Origin: Phycicoccus sp. Soil802
GTDB lineage: Bacteria > Actinomycetota > Actinomycetes > Actinomycetales > Dermatophilaceae
Direction of reading: 5' to 3'
DNA length: 64,000 nucleotides
Assembly: GCF_001429605.1 (NCBI RefSeq)
Contig: NZ_LMSS01000003.1
Coordinates: 466,025-530,024, forward strand
The notes beneath the pieces are model-generated. The model made no database searches, was not told where the DNA came from, and was given only the letters and a program-made list of their open reading frames with translations. Numbering within the stretch: the stretch's first letter is position 1; each line of letters begins with the position of its first letter. Both the position numbers and the translations under genes were made by a program. Positions 42,871-51,261 of the stretch are shown here, one piece after another.

Positions 42871-44223
42871 ATGCCTGCCGACCACGCGCCCCACTACTTC
42901 CGGACGGTGCAGCGGCAGACCGTGTCGACCCTGATCGTCACCCAGGTGCTCGTCGGTGTGGGGGTCTCCGCCGGTGCCGGGGTGGGGGCGCTGCTCGCCG
43001 AGGACGTCGGCGGCTCCGCCGACCTCGCCGGGCTGGGAGGCACCTTCCAGGTGCTGGGTGGTGCGCTCATCGCGATCCCGATGGCGCACGTGATGGCTGC
43101 CCGCGGCCGTCGCTGGGGGCTGCTCCTCGGCTACGCCCTCGGCATCACCGGCGCGGTAACGATGATCGTCGCCGGCGCGATCCGCAACTTCCCGCTGCTC
43201 CTCGCCGGGGCCGCCCTCTTCGGCGGCTCCAACGCCGCCAACAGCCAAGCCCGGTATGCCGCGGCCGACCTCGCCGACGAAGCGCACCGCGGGCGCGACC
43301 TCTCGACCGTGGTGTGGGCGACCACGATCGGCGCGGTCTTCGGGCCCAACCTCGCGGGTCCGGGGGAGCCGATCGCCGAGTGGCTGGGTATCCCGCCGCT
43401 GACCGGGCCCTACGTGTTCTCGCTGCTCGGGCTCGTCCTCGGGGCGGCCGTGCTGTTCCTGATGCTGCGGCCGGACCCCCTCCTGCTCGCGCGGGAGCGC
43501 GCCGCCGCCGTCGCGACCGAGCCGCTGGAGCGGCAGCACGGGTCGATCGTGCGCGGGTGGCGCACCCTGCTGGCGCACCCCGGTGCGCTGCTCGGCCTGG
43601 TCACGATGGCGCTGGGTCACACCGTGATGGTCAGCGTCATGGTGATGACCCCGTTGCACATGCACCACGGTGGCGCCAGCCTGCGGGTCATCGGCCTGGT
43701 CATCAGCATCCACGTGCTGGGGATGTTCGCGTTCTCCCCGCTCACCGGCCTCGCGGTCGACCGGTGGGGCGGACGGTCGTGCGGGCTGGCCGGCGCGATG
43801 ATCCTCGTGGTGGCCAGCGTGCTCGCGGCCCAAGCGCCGATCGGGTGGTCGGCCGGGCTCGCGATCGGGCTCTTCCTGCTGGGTCTCGGCTGGTCGTTCA
43901 CGCTGGTCAGCGGCTCGACGCTGGTGGTGAAGTCGGTGCCGCTGGCGGAGCGGGCCGGTGCGCAGGGCGCCGCCGACCTGGTCATGGGCCTCGCGGCGGG
44001 CGGTGGGGGAGCGCTCGCGGGCGTCGTCGTCGGCCAGCTCGGCTACTCCGTGCTCGGGGCCTGCTCGGCCGTCCTCGCCGCGATCGTCGCCCTCGCGTCC
44101 CTGCTGATCCGCGTCGACGGCAGCACCCCGACCGACGCTGTCAGGGGGCACACCTCGGTCACACCAGACCCCGTGCTGCCCGACACCGTGTTGCCTGACC
44201 GGGAGGGCGACCAGGTTGGTTAG
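42871..44223 (+). CDS. MFS transporter
   Basis: A 450-aa 12-helix major facilitator. The 2-3 loop MAARGRRWGLLLGY is the conserved motif A variant. It resembles drug- or metabolite-efflux members without a clear substrate. The C-terminal tail repeats PDPVLPDTVLPD. CATACT lies 6 nt before the ATG and there is no ribosome site, so the transcript is probably leaderless. The helicase gene follows after 9 bp but has its own -10. Confidence 0.85.
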   Translation: MPADHAPHYFRTVQRQTVSTLIVTQVLVGVGVSAGAGVGALLAEDVGGSADLAGLGGTFQVLGGALIAIPMAHVMAARGRRWGLLLGYALGITGAVTMIVAGAIRNFPLLLAGAALFGGSNAANSQARYAAADLADEAHRGRDLSTVVWATTIGAVFGPNLAGPGEPIAEWLGIPPLTGPYVFSLLGLVLGAAVLFLMLRPDPLLLARERAAAVATEPLERQHGSIVRGWRTLLAHPGALLGLVTMALGHTVMVSVMVMTPLHMHHGGASLRVIGLVISIHVLGMFAFSPLTGLAVDRWGGRSCGLAGAMILVVASVLAAQAPIGWSAGLAIGLFLLGLGWSFTLVSGSTLVVKSVPLAERAGAQGAADLVMGLAAGGGGALAGVVVGQLGYSVLGACSAVLAAIVALASLLIRVDGSTPTDAVRGHTSVTPDPVLPDTVLPDREGDQVG

Positions 44224-44232
44224 CCTGCTTGG

Positions 44233-47200
44233 GTGACCCCGCCGACCGACCAGACCCCACCAGTGCCGACGGCGACCCCTGACGCAAGCACCCCCGACCC
44301 GACCGCGCCTGACGCTCCCGGCACGGACGCTCCCGCCACGGACGCTCCCGCCACGGACGCGCGCGACGCGGACCCGCGCGGTGCGCGGGTCGCCGAGGCG
44401 GTCAAGGCCTGGCAGCGCCACCTCGTCGACCTCGGTGGTCGCAACACCCTGCTCTGGTACCGCGACCTGCCCAGCGGCACCCTCGACCTCACCACCGCTC
44501 ACCCCGGTGGCCTGGCCATGCTGCTCGCCGGCCGGCCGACCCGCCTGTCCGACCTGGTCCGCGAGCCGGCCGCCCTCGACGAGGCCCGGCGCCGGGCCCG
44601 GGTCATCCGCGCCAAGACCCTGGAGCTCTCCGAGGAGCGCGGCATCGCGGCCGGGTTCATCGCGATCGGCATGGCCAGCTGGACCGTCCGCGGTGCGTCG
44701 CGAGCACCCGCCGCCCCGGTGCTGCTGCGGTCCTGCGTCCTCAAGCCCACCGGCGCCGCCCGCGAGGACTTCGACCTCGACCTCGGCAACGACGTGGAGT
44801 TCAACCCGGTCCTCGAGCACTACCTGCGCTCCGAGCAGGGTCTCGACCTCGACACCGCCGCGCTCGAGGAGCTGGCCAACGCCAGCGGCGCCTTCGACCC
44901 GCACCCCGTCTACGTCGAGCTGGCGCGCCTGTGCGAGTCGGTCCCCGACTTCAGCGTCATGCCACGACTCGTCGTCGGCACCTTCTCCTACGCCAAGCTG
45001 CCGATGGTGGCCGACCTTGCGGCACAAGGGGATTCGCTTGCCGACCACGACGTCATCGCCGCCCTCGCGGGCGACCCCGGAGCGTTGCGCTCGGTGCGCA
45101 CCTCTGTGCCCGAGTCGCCGGCCGACTCCGACCCGGCGCACGAGCTGCTCATCCTCGACGCCGACTCGACCCAGCAGGCCGCGATCGACGCGGTCCGGTC
45201 CGGCGCCCACCTCGTCATCAAGGGCCCGCCCGGCACCGGCAAGTCGCAGACCATCGCCAACCTCATCGCGAGCCTCGCGGGCGAGGGCAAGCGGGTGCTC
45301 TTCGTCGCCGAGAAGCGGGCTGCCATCGACGCCGTGCTGTCGCGGCTCGAGGGCGTGGGCCTCGGCGACCTCGTCCTCGACGCCTACGACGGCGCGAGCA
45401 ACCGGCGCCGGCTGGCGCAGCAGTTCGGCGCCGCGCTCGAGCGGGGCAGCCAGGTGCAGGACCCCGACACCACCGAGATCGAGCAGGCCCTCGTCGACCG
45501 GCGAGCCACCCTGGTGCAGCACGCGGCCGCCCTCCACGAGGTGCGCCAGCCCTGGGGCGTCTCCGCGCACCAGGCGCAGGAGGCGATCTCCACCCTCGGC
45601 AGCCTCCCCCACCCGCCGACGTCCCGGGTCCGGGTGCGGGGCGAGCAGCTCGCCGCGCTCGACCGCCAGCGCGTCCAGGAGCTGGGGCGACAGCTGACCG
45701 AGGCCGCGAGCCTGGGCGCCTGGTCCACGCAGGAGGGCACCGACCCGTGGTTCGGCGCCCGCATCGCCACTTCCGAGGAAGCCGTGCGCGCCCGCGACAT
45801 CACCAGTCGTCTCAGCCAGGGTGGGCTCCAGGACGTCGAGCAGACCATGCACGAGGTGTTCTCCGACGTGCGGCTGCCGCAGGCCGACCGCACCGGTGAC
45901 TGGGGCGACGTGCTCGACTCGGTCGGCCGGGTCCGCGACACCCTCGAGGTGTTCCGCCCGGAGATCTTCGACATCCCCCTCGGCGAGCTCGTCGCGGCGA
46001 CCGGCACCAAGGCACAGCGTGCGGCGGACGGCGTTGCGCTGGGCTGGTACTCGCGCTGGCGGCTGCGCCGGCAGGCCCGCTCGCTCCTGCGCCCCGGACC
46101 GCCACCGGCCGACCTGCACGCGGCCCTGCTCGATGCGCAGACCCAGCGCCTCGCCTGGCAGCAGATGGCCGGCGCGGGCGGCCGCCCCGAGATCCCGGTC
46201 GACCTCGACCGGGCGCGCGCGGCATACGAAGCACTGTCGGCCGACCTCACCTGGCTGGGCGAGCGACTCGCCACCACCCACGGTGGCGGCGACCTGTTCG
46301 GGGCCACCCTCGGCGAGCTGCGGGAGCGGATGGCCGAGCTCGACGCCCGACCCGACCGCCTCACCGTGGTGCCACAGGTCCTCGGGACCCTCGACGCCCT
46401 GCGTGAGTCCGGGATGGGAGCGCTGCTCGACGACCTCGCCCGACGCGGCGTCGAGCCGGACGACGTCGCCGCCGAGCTCGACTTCGTCTGGTGGACCTCG
46501 CTGTCCGAGGACCTCACCGTGCGCGACCCGCGCTACGGCGCCCACGACGGCGCGCAGCTGCAACGCGTCGCCCGCGAGTACGTCGCCGCCGACCACGCCC
46601 ACCTGCGCGTCAGCGCCGACCGGGTGCGGGCCGGGGCCGGGCGACGGCTGCGCGAGGTCCTGGCCGACCACCCCGACCAGGAGGCGCTGGTGCGCGCGGA
46701 GGCAGGCAAGGCGCGTCGCCACCGCCCCCTGCGCGAGCTGCTGCCCAAGGCCGCCGAGACCCTCACCGCCGCCAAGCCCGCCTGGGCGATGTCGCCGCTG
46801 GTGGTCGCCTCGGTGCTGCCGCCCGGGCGCTGGTTCGACGTGGTGATCTTCGACGAGGCCTCGCAGATCCCGCCCGCCCAGGCCGTGTCGGCGATCTCGC
46901 GCGCCCACCAGGTCGTCGTGGCCGGCGACGAGCGGCAGCTGCCGCCGACCAGCTTCTTCACGGCGGCGGTCGACGAGGACACCGCGCCCGAGTCCGACGC
47001 CCTCACCGAGGGGTTCGAGTCGGTGCTCGACGTGCTCACCGCCGCGCTGCCGACCCGCCGGCTGTCCTGGCACTACCGCTCGCTCGACGAGCGCCTGGTC
47101 GCCTTCGCCAACCAAGAGATGTACGACGGCGCGCTCGTCACCTTCCCCGGCACCGGCACCGACGCGGTCGTGCGCCTCGAGTCGGTCGAGGGCTCCGGGG

Positions 47201-48510
47201 TGGTCACGCCCGGCGAGGAGGCCATCGAGTCCACCGAGGCCGAGGTCTCGCGGGTGGTCGAGCTCGTCCTCGAGCACGCCCGCACCCGGCCCCACGAGTC
47301 GCTGGGCGTCATCGCGCTCGGCATCAAGCACGCGACCCGGCTCGACGACGCGTTGCGCCGGGCCCTGGCCACCGATGCTGCCGCCGGGGTGGGTGACTTC
47401 TTCGACGAGGACCGGCCCGAGCGGTTCTTCGTCAAGAACCTCGAACGCGTCCAGGGTGACGAGCGCGACGCCATCATCCTGTCGGTCGGCTACGGCAAGA
47501 CCCCGCACGGTCGGGTGCTGCACCGGTTCGGTCCGCTCAACCTCGAGGGCGGCGAACGTCGCCTCAACGTCGCCATCACCCGCTCCCGTCGGCGGATGAC
47601 GGTGGTCTCGTCGCTGCTCGCCAGTGACCTCGACCCCGCTCGCCTCAAGGCGCGCGGCGCGATCATGCTCCGGGACTTCCTGGCGTATGCCGCGGACGGC
47701 ACCTTCCCGGTAGCGCCCACCGGCGAGACCCCCAGCCCCGCCCCCACTCCTGCAGGTAATCGTCCATTTGGAACGAGGTTGGCGGCTGCGGACCCGCTGC
47801 GGGCTGAGTTCGCCCGTCGGCTGCGCGACACCGGTCTCGTCGTGCACGAGGCCTACGGGTCGGCGGGCCAGCCGATCGACCTCGCGGTCGAGGACCCGGA
47901 CCACCAGGGCACCGTCCTCGTCGCCGTGGAGACCGACGGCCCGGCCTATGCCGCGATGCGCAGCAGCCGCGACCGCGACCGGCTGCGGGGCGAACAGCTC
48001 GGCCGGCTCGGCTGGATGCACGTCCGCGTCTGGTCCACCGACCTCTTCCGCGACCCGGCCCGTGACGTCGCCCGGGTGCATGCCGCCGTGCAGCAGGCCG
48101 TGGCCGGCCGCGCAGCCGCCGTGCCCGTCGCGGCCGAGCCGACCGCTCCAGAGCCGACCGTTCCGGAGCAGCCCGCCGAGGAGACGGCAGCACACGGGGC
48201 TGGCGAGGAGTCGGCAACGCAGGGGGCTGGGGAGGAGATGCTGCCGATGGAGGACTCCGGGGAGGCGCCGTCGGCCGACGAGTTCGTGCCGACGACAGAC
48301 GACACCGCCCGGCAGCGTCGGGTCCGTGGTCGCAAGGGCAAGCGGGTCATCGCCCCGGCCACGTCGGACCAGCCCGAGCCCCTGACCCTCGACATCCAGA
48401 CGGAGCAGACCAAGGACGACACCGACACCGGCTGGGGCGAGCGACCTGACGAGTCGGCGTACGACCGCTACCTGCGCGAGCAGCGTCCACCGCACTGGGG
48501 CTCCGACTGA
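44233..48510 (+). CDS. DUF4011-type superfamily 1 helicase with C-terminal nuclease-like domain
   Basis: A 1425-aa protein. A disordered Pro/Ala/Asp N-terminus (1-50, with repeated TDAPA) leads into a DUF4011-like region (WQRHLVDLGGRNTLLWYRDL). The helicase core has Walker A GPPGTGKSQT (about 330-339) and Walker B IFDEASQIPP (about 872), VVVAGDERQLPPTSFF, and C-terminal helicase motifs near ERVQGDERDAIILSVGYGK and NVAITRSRRRM. The final module (about 1195-1290; PIDLAVEDP, VLVAVETDG) matches the Vsr-like MTES_1575 nuclease fold. Such helicase-nucleases include proteins reported as anti-phage. GTG start 6 nt after TAGCCT. Confidence 0.85.
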   Translation: MTPPTDQTPPVPTATPDASTPDPTAPDAPGTDAPATDAPATDARDADPRGARVAEAVKAWQRHLVDLGGRNTLLWYRDLPSGTLDLTTAHPGGLAMLLAGRPTRLSDLVREPAALDEARRRARVIRAKTLELSEERGIAAGFIAIGMASWTVRGASRAPAAPVLLRSCVLKPTGAAREDFDLDLGNDVEFNPVLEHYLRSEQGLDLDTAALEELANASGAFDPHPVYVELARLCESVPDFSVMPRLVVGTFSYAKLPMVADLAAQGDSLADHDVIAALAGDPGALRSVRTSVPESPADSDPAHELLILDADSTQQAAIDAVRSGAHLVIKGPPGTGKSQTIANLIASLAGEGKRVLFVAEKRAAIDAVLSRLEGVGLGDLVLDAYDGASNRRRLAQQFGAALERGSQVQDPDTTEIEQALVDRRATLVQHAAALHEVRQPWGVSAHQAQEAISTLGSLPHPPTSRVRVRGEQLAALDRQRVQELGRQLTEAASLGAWSTQEGTDPWFGARIATSEEAVRARDITSRLSQGGLQDVEQTMHEVFSDVRLPQADRTGDWGDVLDSVGRVRDTLEVFRPEIFDIPLGELVAATGTKAQRAADGVALGWYSRWRLRRQARSLLRPGPPPADLHAALLDAQTQRLAWQQMAGAGGRPEIPVDLDRARAAYEALSADLTWLGERLATTHGGGDLFGATLGELRERMAELDARPDRLTVVPQVLGTLDALRESGMGALLDDLARRGVEPDDVAAELDFVWWTSLSEDLTVRDPRYGAHDGAQLQRVAREYVAADHAHLRVSADRVRAGAGRRLREVLADHPDQEALVRAEAGKARRHRPLRELLPKAAETLTAAKPAWAMSPLVVASVLPPGRWFDVVIFDEASQIPPAQAVSAISRAHQVVVAGDERQLPPTSFFTAAVDEDTAPESDALTEGFESVLDVLTAALPTRRLSWHYRSLDERLVAFANQEMYDGALVTFPGTGTDAVVRLESVEGSGVVTPGEEAIESTEAEVSRVVELVLEHARTRPHESLGVIALGIKHATRLDDALRRALATDAAAGVGDFFDEDRPERFFVKNLERVQGDERDAIILSVGYGKTPHGRVLHRFGPLNLEGGERRLNVAITRSRRRMTVVSSLLASDLDPARLKARGAIMLRDFLAYAADGTFPVAPTGETPSPAPTPAGNRPFGTRLAAADPLRAEFARRLRDTGLVVHEAYGSAGQPIDLAVEDPDHQGTVLVAVETDGPAYAAMRSSRDRDRLRGEQLGRLGWMHVRVWSTDLFRDPARDVARVHAAVQQAVAGRAAAVPVAAEPTAPEPTVPEQPAEETAAHGAGEESATQGAGEEMLPMEDSGEAPSADEFVPTTDDTARQRRVRGRKGKRVIAPATSDQPEPLTLDIQTEQTKDDTDTGWGERPDESAYDRYLREQRPPHWGSD

Positions 48511-48522
48511 GCAACCCTCCCG

Positions 48523-48567
48523 GTCGAGCTCCAACCCGCCAGTGATCTTCGGCGGGTTGGACTCGAC
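48523..48567. terminator. Hairpin after the helicase gene
   Basis: CCAACCCGCC pairs with GGCGGGTTGG, extended by GTCGAG with TCGAC outside. It lies 12 nt after the helicase stop codon. Confidence 0.6.
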
Positions 48568-48599
48568 CCGAAGTGGGCAAGGGGCGGGCAGGGGACACG

Positions 48600-48632
48600 A
48601 AGGCGCCGGACCCCTGAGGGGCCGGCGCCTTT
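48600..48632. terminator. Bidirectional hairpin between helicase and mscL
   Basis: AAGGCGCCGG and CCGGCGCCTT enclose an ACCCCTGAGGGG inner stem; three T follow on the plus strand. It is 20 nt after the end of mscL on the minus strand and also downstream of the helicase. Confidence 0.75.
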
Positions 48633-48652
48633 GCGTGGTCTGGTGGTGCTGC

Positions 48653-49012
48653 TCAGGCGCGGCTGCGCAGCGAGTCGCGGATCTCCCGCAGCAGGACGAT
48701 GTTCTCGTCCGGGGCGGCGTCCTCCTCGACCTTGGAGTAGCGCGCCTTGGCCACCTCGTAGGGCTTCACCACGAAGAAGTAGACGACGAAGGCCAGGATG
48801 AGGAACGACACCAGCGCCGTGAGGAAGATGCCGACCGGGAGGCCCCCGGGCTTGTAGGTGCTGAAGTCGGGCTTCCCGCCGGCCCTGCCGATGATCCCCA
48901 TCAGGAGGTCGGTGAAGGTCTTGACCACGGTGCCGAACGCACCAGCGATGATGAAGGCGACGGCAAGCTCCACGAGATTGCCCCGCATGACGAAGTCCTT
49001 GAAACCCTTCAT
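48653..49012 (-). CDS. mscL: Large-conductance mechanosensitive channel MscL
   Basis: A 119-aa two-helix channel subunit that opens as a pentamer under membrane tension to release solutes on osmotic downshock. MKGFKDFVMRGNLVELAVAF is the amphipathic N-terminal helix and start of TM1; FVVYFFVVKPYEVAKARY ends TM2. Length and the charged C-terminal bundle (NIVLLREIRDSLRSRA) are normal. GTG or ATG alternatives are not needed. Next upstream on the strand is a SAF-domain gene. Confidence 0.93.
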   Translation of the reverse strand: MKGFKDFVMRGNLVELAVAFIIAGAFGTVVKTFTDLLMGIIGRAGGKPDFSTYKPGGLPVGIFLTALVSFLILAFVVYFFVVKPYEVAKARYSKVEEDAAPDENIVLLREIRDSLRSRA

Positions 49013-49099
49013 GGGTGTCGCGACCTTTCCCTAGTTGTCGATCTGACGCGCTCCACGCTAGCGACTGTGGGGCCTACGACACGGGTGTGACGCGTGGGT

Positions 49100-49843
49100 T
49101 CAGCCCACCCGAGGTCGGTCGCGGGTGAGCACCACGGCGAGCTGGGCGCGGCCGAGCGCGTCGTCAGGGACCGAGAGGATGCGGCCCACGACGTCGTGAC
49201 CTGCGGAGACGACCAACCCGGCGCCGTCGACGTCGTAGCCGCTCGACGACCCCTGGCCCTGGATGACCGCCCCGAAGTCGGTCACCCACGAATCGTCCAC
49301 ACTCAACACGAGCACCGAGCGCGCCACGGGACCGTCCGGGCCCCAGAGGTCGACCCGGTCACCGGCCGACACCATCGCCAGCAGGCCTGGATCAGGCACC
49401 GAGACGTGCACCGCCACCAGGTCGACCGGCTGGCCGAGCAGCAGCCCGTCGCGAGCGACGCGCGTCCGCGTGAGGGGTTCACCCCGGCCGAGCGGCACCG
49501 AGAGGGGCCGACCCAGCACCGAGCCGAGCTCGTGGACGCTGGCCTCCGGCACGAGGTCGGCGGGCCACCAGACCTCACGCAGGGCTGACGGGGTGGCGAT
49601 CTCCCCGACGGCGAGTGGGCGCACCGCGACGACGACCCGTTCCATGGGCTGCCGGTCGGCGGACCGCGCGATCCCCACCACCCCGGCGGCCGCTGCCACC
49701 GCGCACACCACGGCCAGGGCACGTCGGACCACCCGTCGGCGCCACTGCCTGCGCCGACCCGGGCCACGCAGCCACCCGGCCACCCGCAGCCCACCCGCAG
49801 GCTGGGCGTCCGCAGGTGCGGGTCGGTCGAGGGCCACCGGCAT
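49100..49843 (-). CDS. SAF-domain (CpaB-like) membrane protein
   Basis: A 247-aa protein with a basic N-terminus, one membrane helix (ALAVVCAVAAAAGVVGIA) and an extracytoplasmic SAF domain (VVVAVRPLAVGEIATPSALREVWW ... GRPLSVPLGRGEPLTRTRV). CpaB/RcpC proteins assist Flp/tad pilus assembly, but no tad genes are nearby, so a role in pili is uncertain. It starts 9 bp after the MTA phosphorylase gene and is in the same operon. Confidence 0.82.
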   Translation of the reverse strand: MPVALDRPAPADAQPAGGLRVAGWLRGPGRRRQWRRRVVRRALAVVCAVAAAAGVVGIARSADRQPMERVVVAVRPLAVGEIATPSALREVWWPADLVPEASVHELGSVLGRPLSVPLGRGEPLTRTRVARDGLLLGQPVDLVAVHVSVPDPGLLAMVSAGDRVDLWGPDGPVARSVLVLSVDDSWVTDFGAVIQGQGSSSGYDVDGAGLVVSAGHDVVGRILSVPDDALGRAQLAVVLTRDRPRVG

Positions 49844-49852
49844 CGACCTCGC

Positions 49853-50686
49853 CTAGCCCGGCAGCTCGAACGGCAGGGTGATCCCGTCGAGGGCACGACG
49901 ACAGGCGCAGGTTGCGGTGTCGTCGGGCTCCGCGGCCGGCATCGACCCGAGCGCGGACCGCAGCACCTGCTTGAGCCCGTCGACGTTCTTGGCGAAGACG
50001 GCGAGCACCTCTTCGTGGGTGACCGCCGCACCGCCGTCGACCCCGGCGTCGTGGTCGGTCACGAGGGCGACCGTCGTGAAGCACATCGCGAGCTCGCGGG
50101 CGATGGACGCCTCGGGCATGCCCGTCATGCCGACGATCGTCCACCCGGCCTGTTGGTGCCAGGCCGACTCGGCCTTGGAGGAGAACCGGGGCCCGTTGAC
50201 GACGACGAGCGTCCCACCGTCGGCGACCGGCTTGTCCGCAGCTTTCCCGGACTCGAGGGCGACCGCCCGTCCGCGCGGACAGTAGGGGTCGGCGAACCCG
50301 ACGTGCACGACCGGTCCCTCCGCGGCATACACGGTGTGCTCGCGTCCCCAGGTGCGGTCGACCACCTGGTCGGGCACCACGATCGTGCCCGGCCCGAGCT
50401 CGGGCTTGAGCGAGCCGACGGCGCACGGCGCGAGCACCTGGCGGACCCCGACCGAGCGCAGCGCCCAGAGGTTCGCGCGGTAGTTGACCCGGTGGGGAGG
50501 GAACCGGTGGCCCTGGCCGTGCCGGGCGATGAACGCCACCCGCCGACCGTCGACCTCACCGATGACCAGGTCGTCGCTCGGGTCGCCGAACGGCGTGGTC
50601 ACGCTCACCCGCTCCGCCGCCTCGAAGAACTCGTAGAAGCCGGAACCGCCGATGAGGCCGAGGTCGGCGCGAGGGGTCGAGGTCAT
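49853..50686 (-). CDS. mtnP: S-methyl-5'-thioadenosine phosphorylase
   Basis: A 277-aa purine nucleoside phosphorylase family enzyme that splits methylthioadenosine into adenine and methylthioribose-1-phosphate (methionine salvage). LGLIGGSGFYEFFE, FIARHGQGHRFPPHRVNYRAN (phosphate site) and MTGMPEASIARELAMCF (family signature with substrate-binding Met-Glu) are present. ATG 6 nt after TAGGCT without ribosome site, so leaderless. The neighbouring gene order is typical for actinobacteria. Confidence 0.92.
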   Translation of the reverse strand: MTSTPRADLGLIGGSGFYEFFEAAERVSVTTPFGDPSDDLVIGEVDGRRVAFIARHGQGHRFPPHRVNYRANLWALRSVGVRQVLAPCAVGSLKPELGPGTIVVPDQVVDRTWGREHTVYAAEGPVVHVGFADPYCPRGRAVALESGKAADKPVADGGTLVVVNGPRFSSKAESAWHQQAGWTIVGMTGMPEASIARELAMCFTTVALVTDHDAGVDGGAAVTHEEVLAVFAKNVDGLKQVLRSALGSMPAAEPDDTATCACRRALDGITLPFELPG

Positions 50687-50841
50687 GCCAGCAGCCTACG
50701 CAGCGGCCTCCCGGCGGCACCTCCCGCCGGCGGGCCCTGTGGACACCGTGACGACGACGCCCGCCCTGTGGACGGGGCGGGCGGTGACGGTATGCCGCGT
50801 GGTCGCGGCCGGCAGCCAGCGCGGCTGCGGTGGGGCTGGCC

Positions 50842-51168
50842 TCAGGCGGCCGAGCCGTCGGCCTTGGCCGCGGTCGAAGCCGAGGAGGACGAGCCGGAGC
50901 CCGAGGACGAGCTCGACGAGCTGGACGAGCTGGACGAGCTGGACGAGGCGGAGTCGCTCGAGCTGGCGGCCGGCACGGAGGAGGACGAGCCGCTGCGCGA
51001 GTCGGTGCGGTAGAAGCCGCCACCCTTGAACACGACGCCCACGGCGTTGAAGACCTTGCGCAGCCGGCCCTGGCACTCGGGGCAGACCGTCAGGGAGTCG
51101 TCGCTGAACGACTGCACCGCGTCGAAGCGGTGGTCGCACTCGGTGCAGGCGTAGGAGTACGTCGGCAC
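50842..51168 (-). CDS. FmdB family zinc-ribbon protein with polyserine tail
   Basis: A 108-aa protein. VPTYSYACTECDHRFDAVQS and LTVCPECQGRLRKVFNAVGV give the CxxC ... CxxC zinc ribbon and the FKGGGFYRTD ending typical of FmdB. Residues 65-105 are almost pure Ser (one run of about 15). The family role is unknown, probably regulatory. The GTG at 51168 has GGAGG 5 nt upstream, so the 18-codon extension is dropped. The tail is encoded by direct repeats of TCCAGCTCG. Confidence 0.9.
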   Translation of the reverse strand: MPTYSYACTECDHRFDAVQSFSDDSLTVCPECQGRLRKVFNAVGVVFKGGGFYRTDSRSGSSSSVPAASSSDSASSSSSSSSSSSSSSSGSGSSSSASTAAKADGSAA

Positions 51169-51261
51169 TGTTCCTCCAATGGGGCGTCCTGACCGGCGCG
51201 CACGGTCCGTGCGGGCTGGCACTGTAAGGGTTCGACTGCCAACTATAAGGCCGCGCGAGGG

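Noticed and set aside
42745-48534. A 1929-codon open frame on the minus strand opposite the MFS and helicase genes
   Set aside because: Antisense open frame caused by GC-rich third positions; no ribosome site, no domain, and the plus strand has clear motifs throughout.
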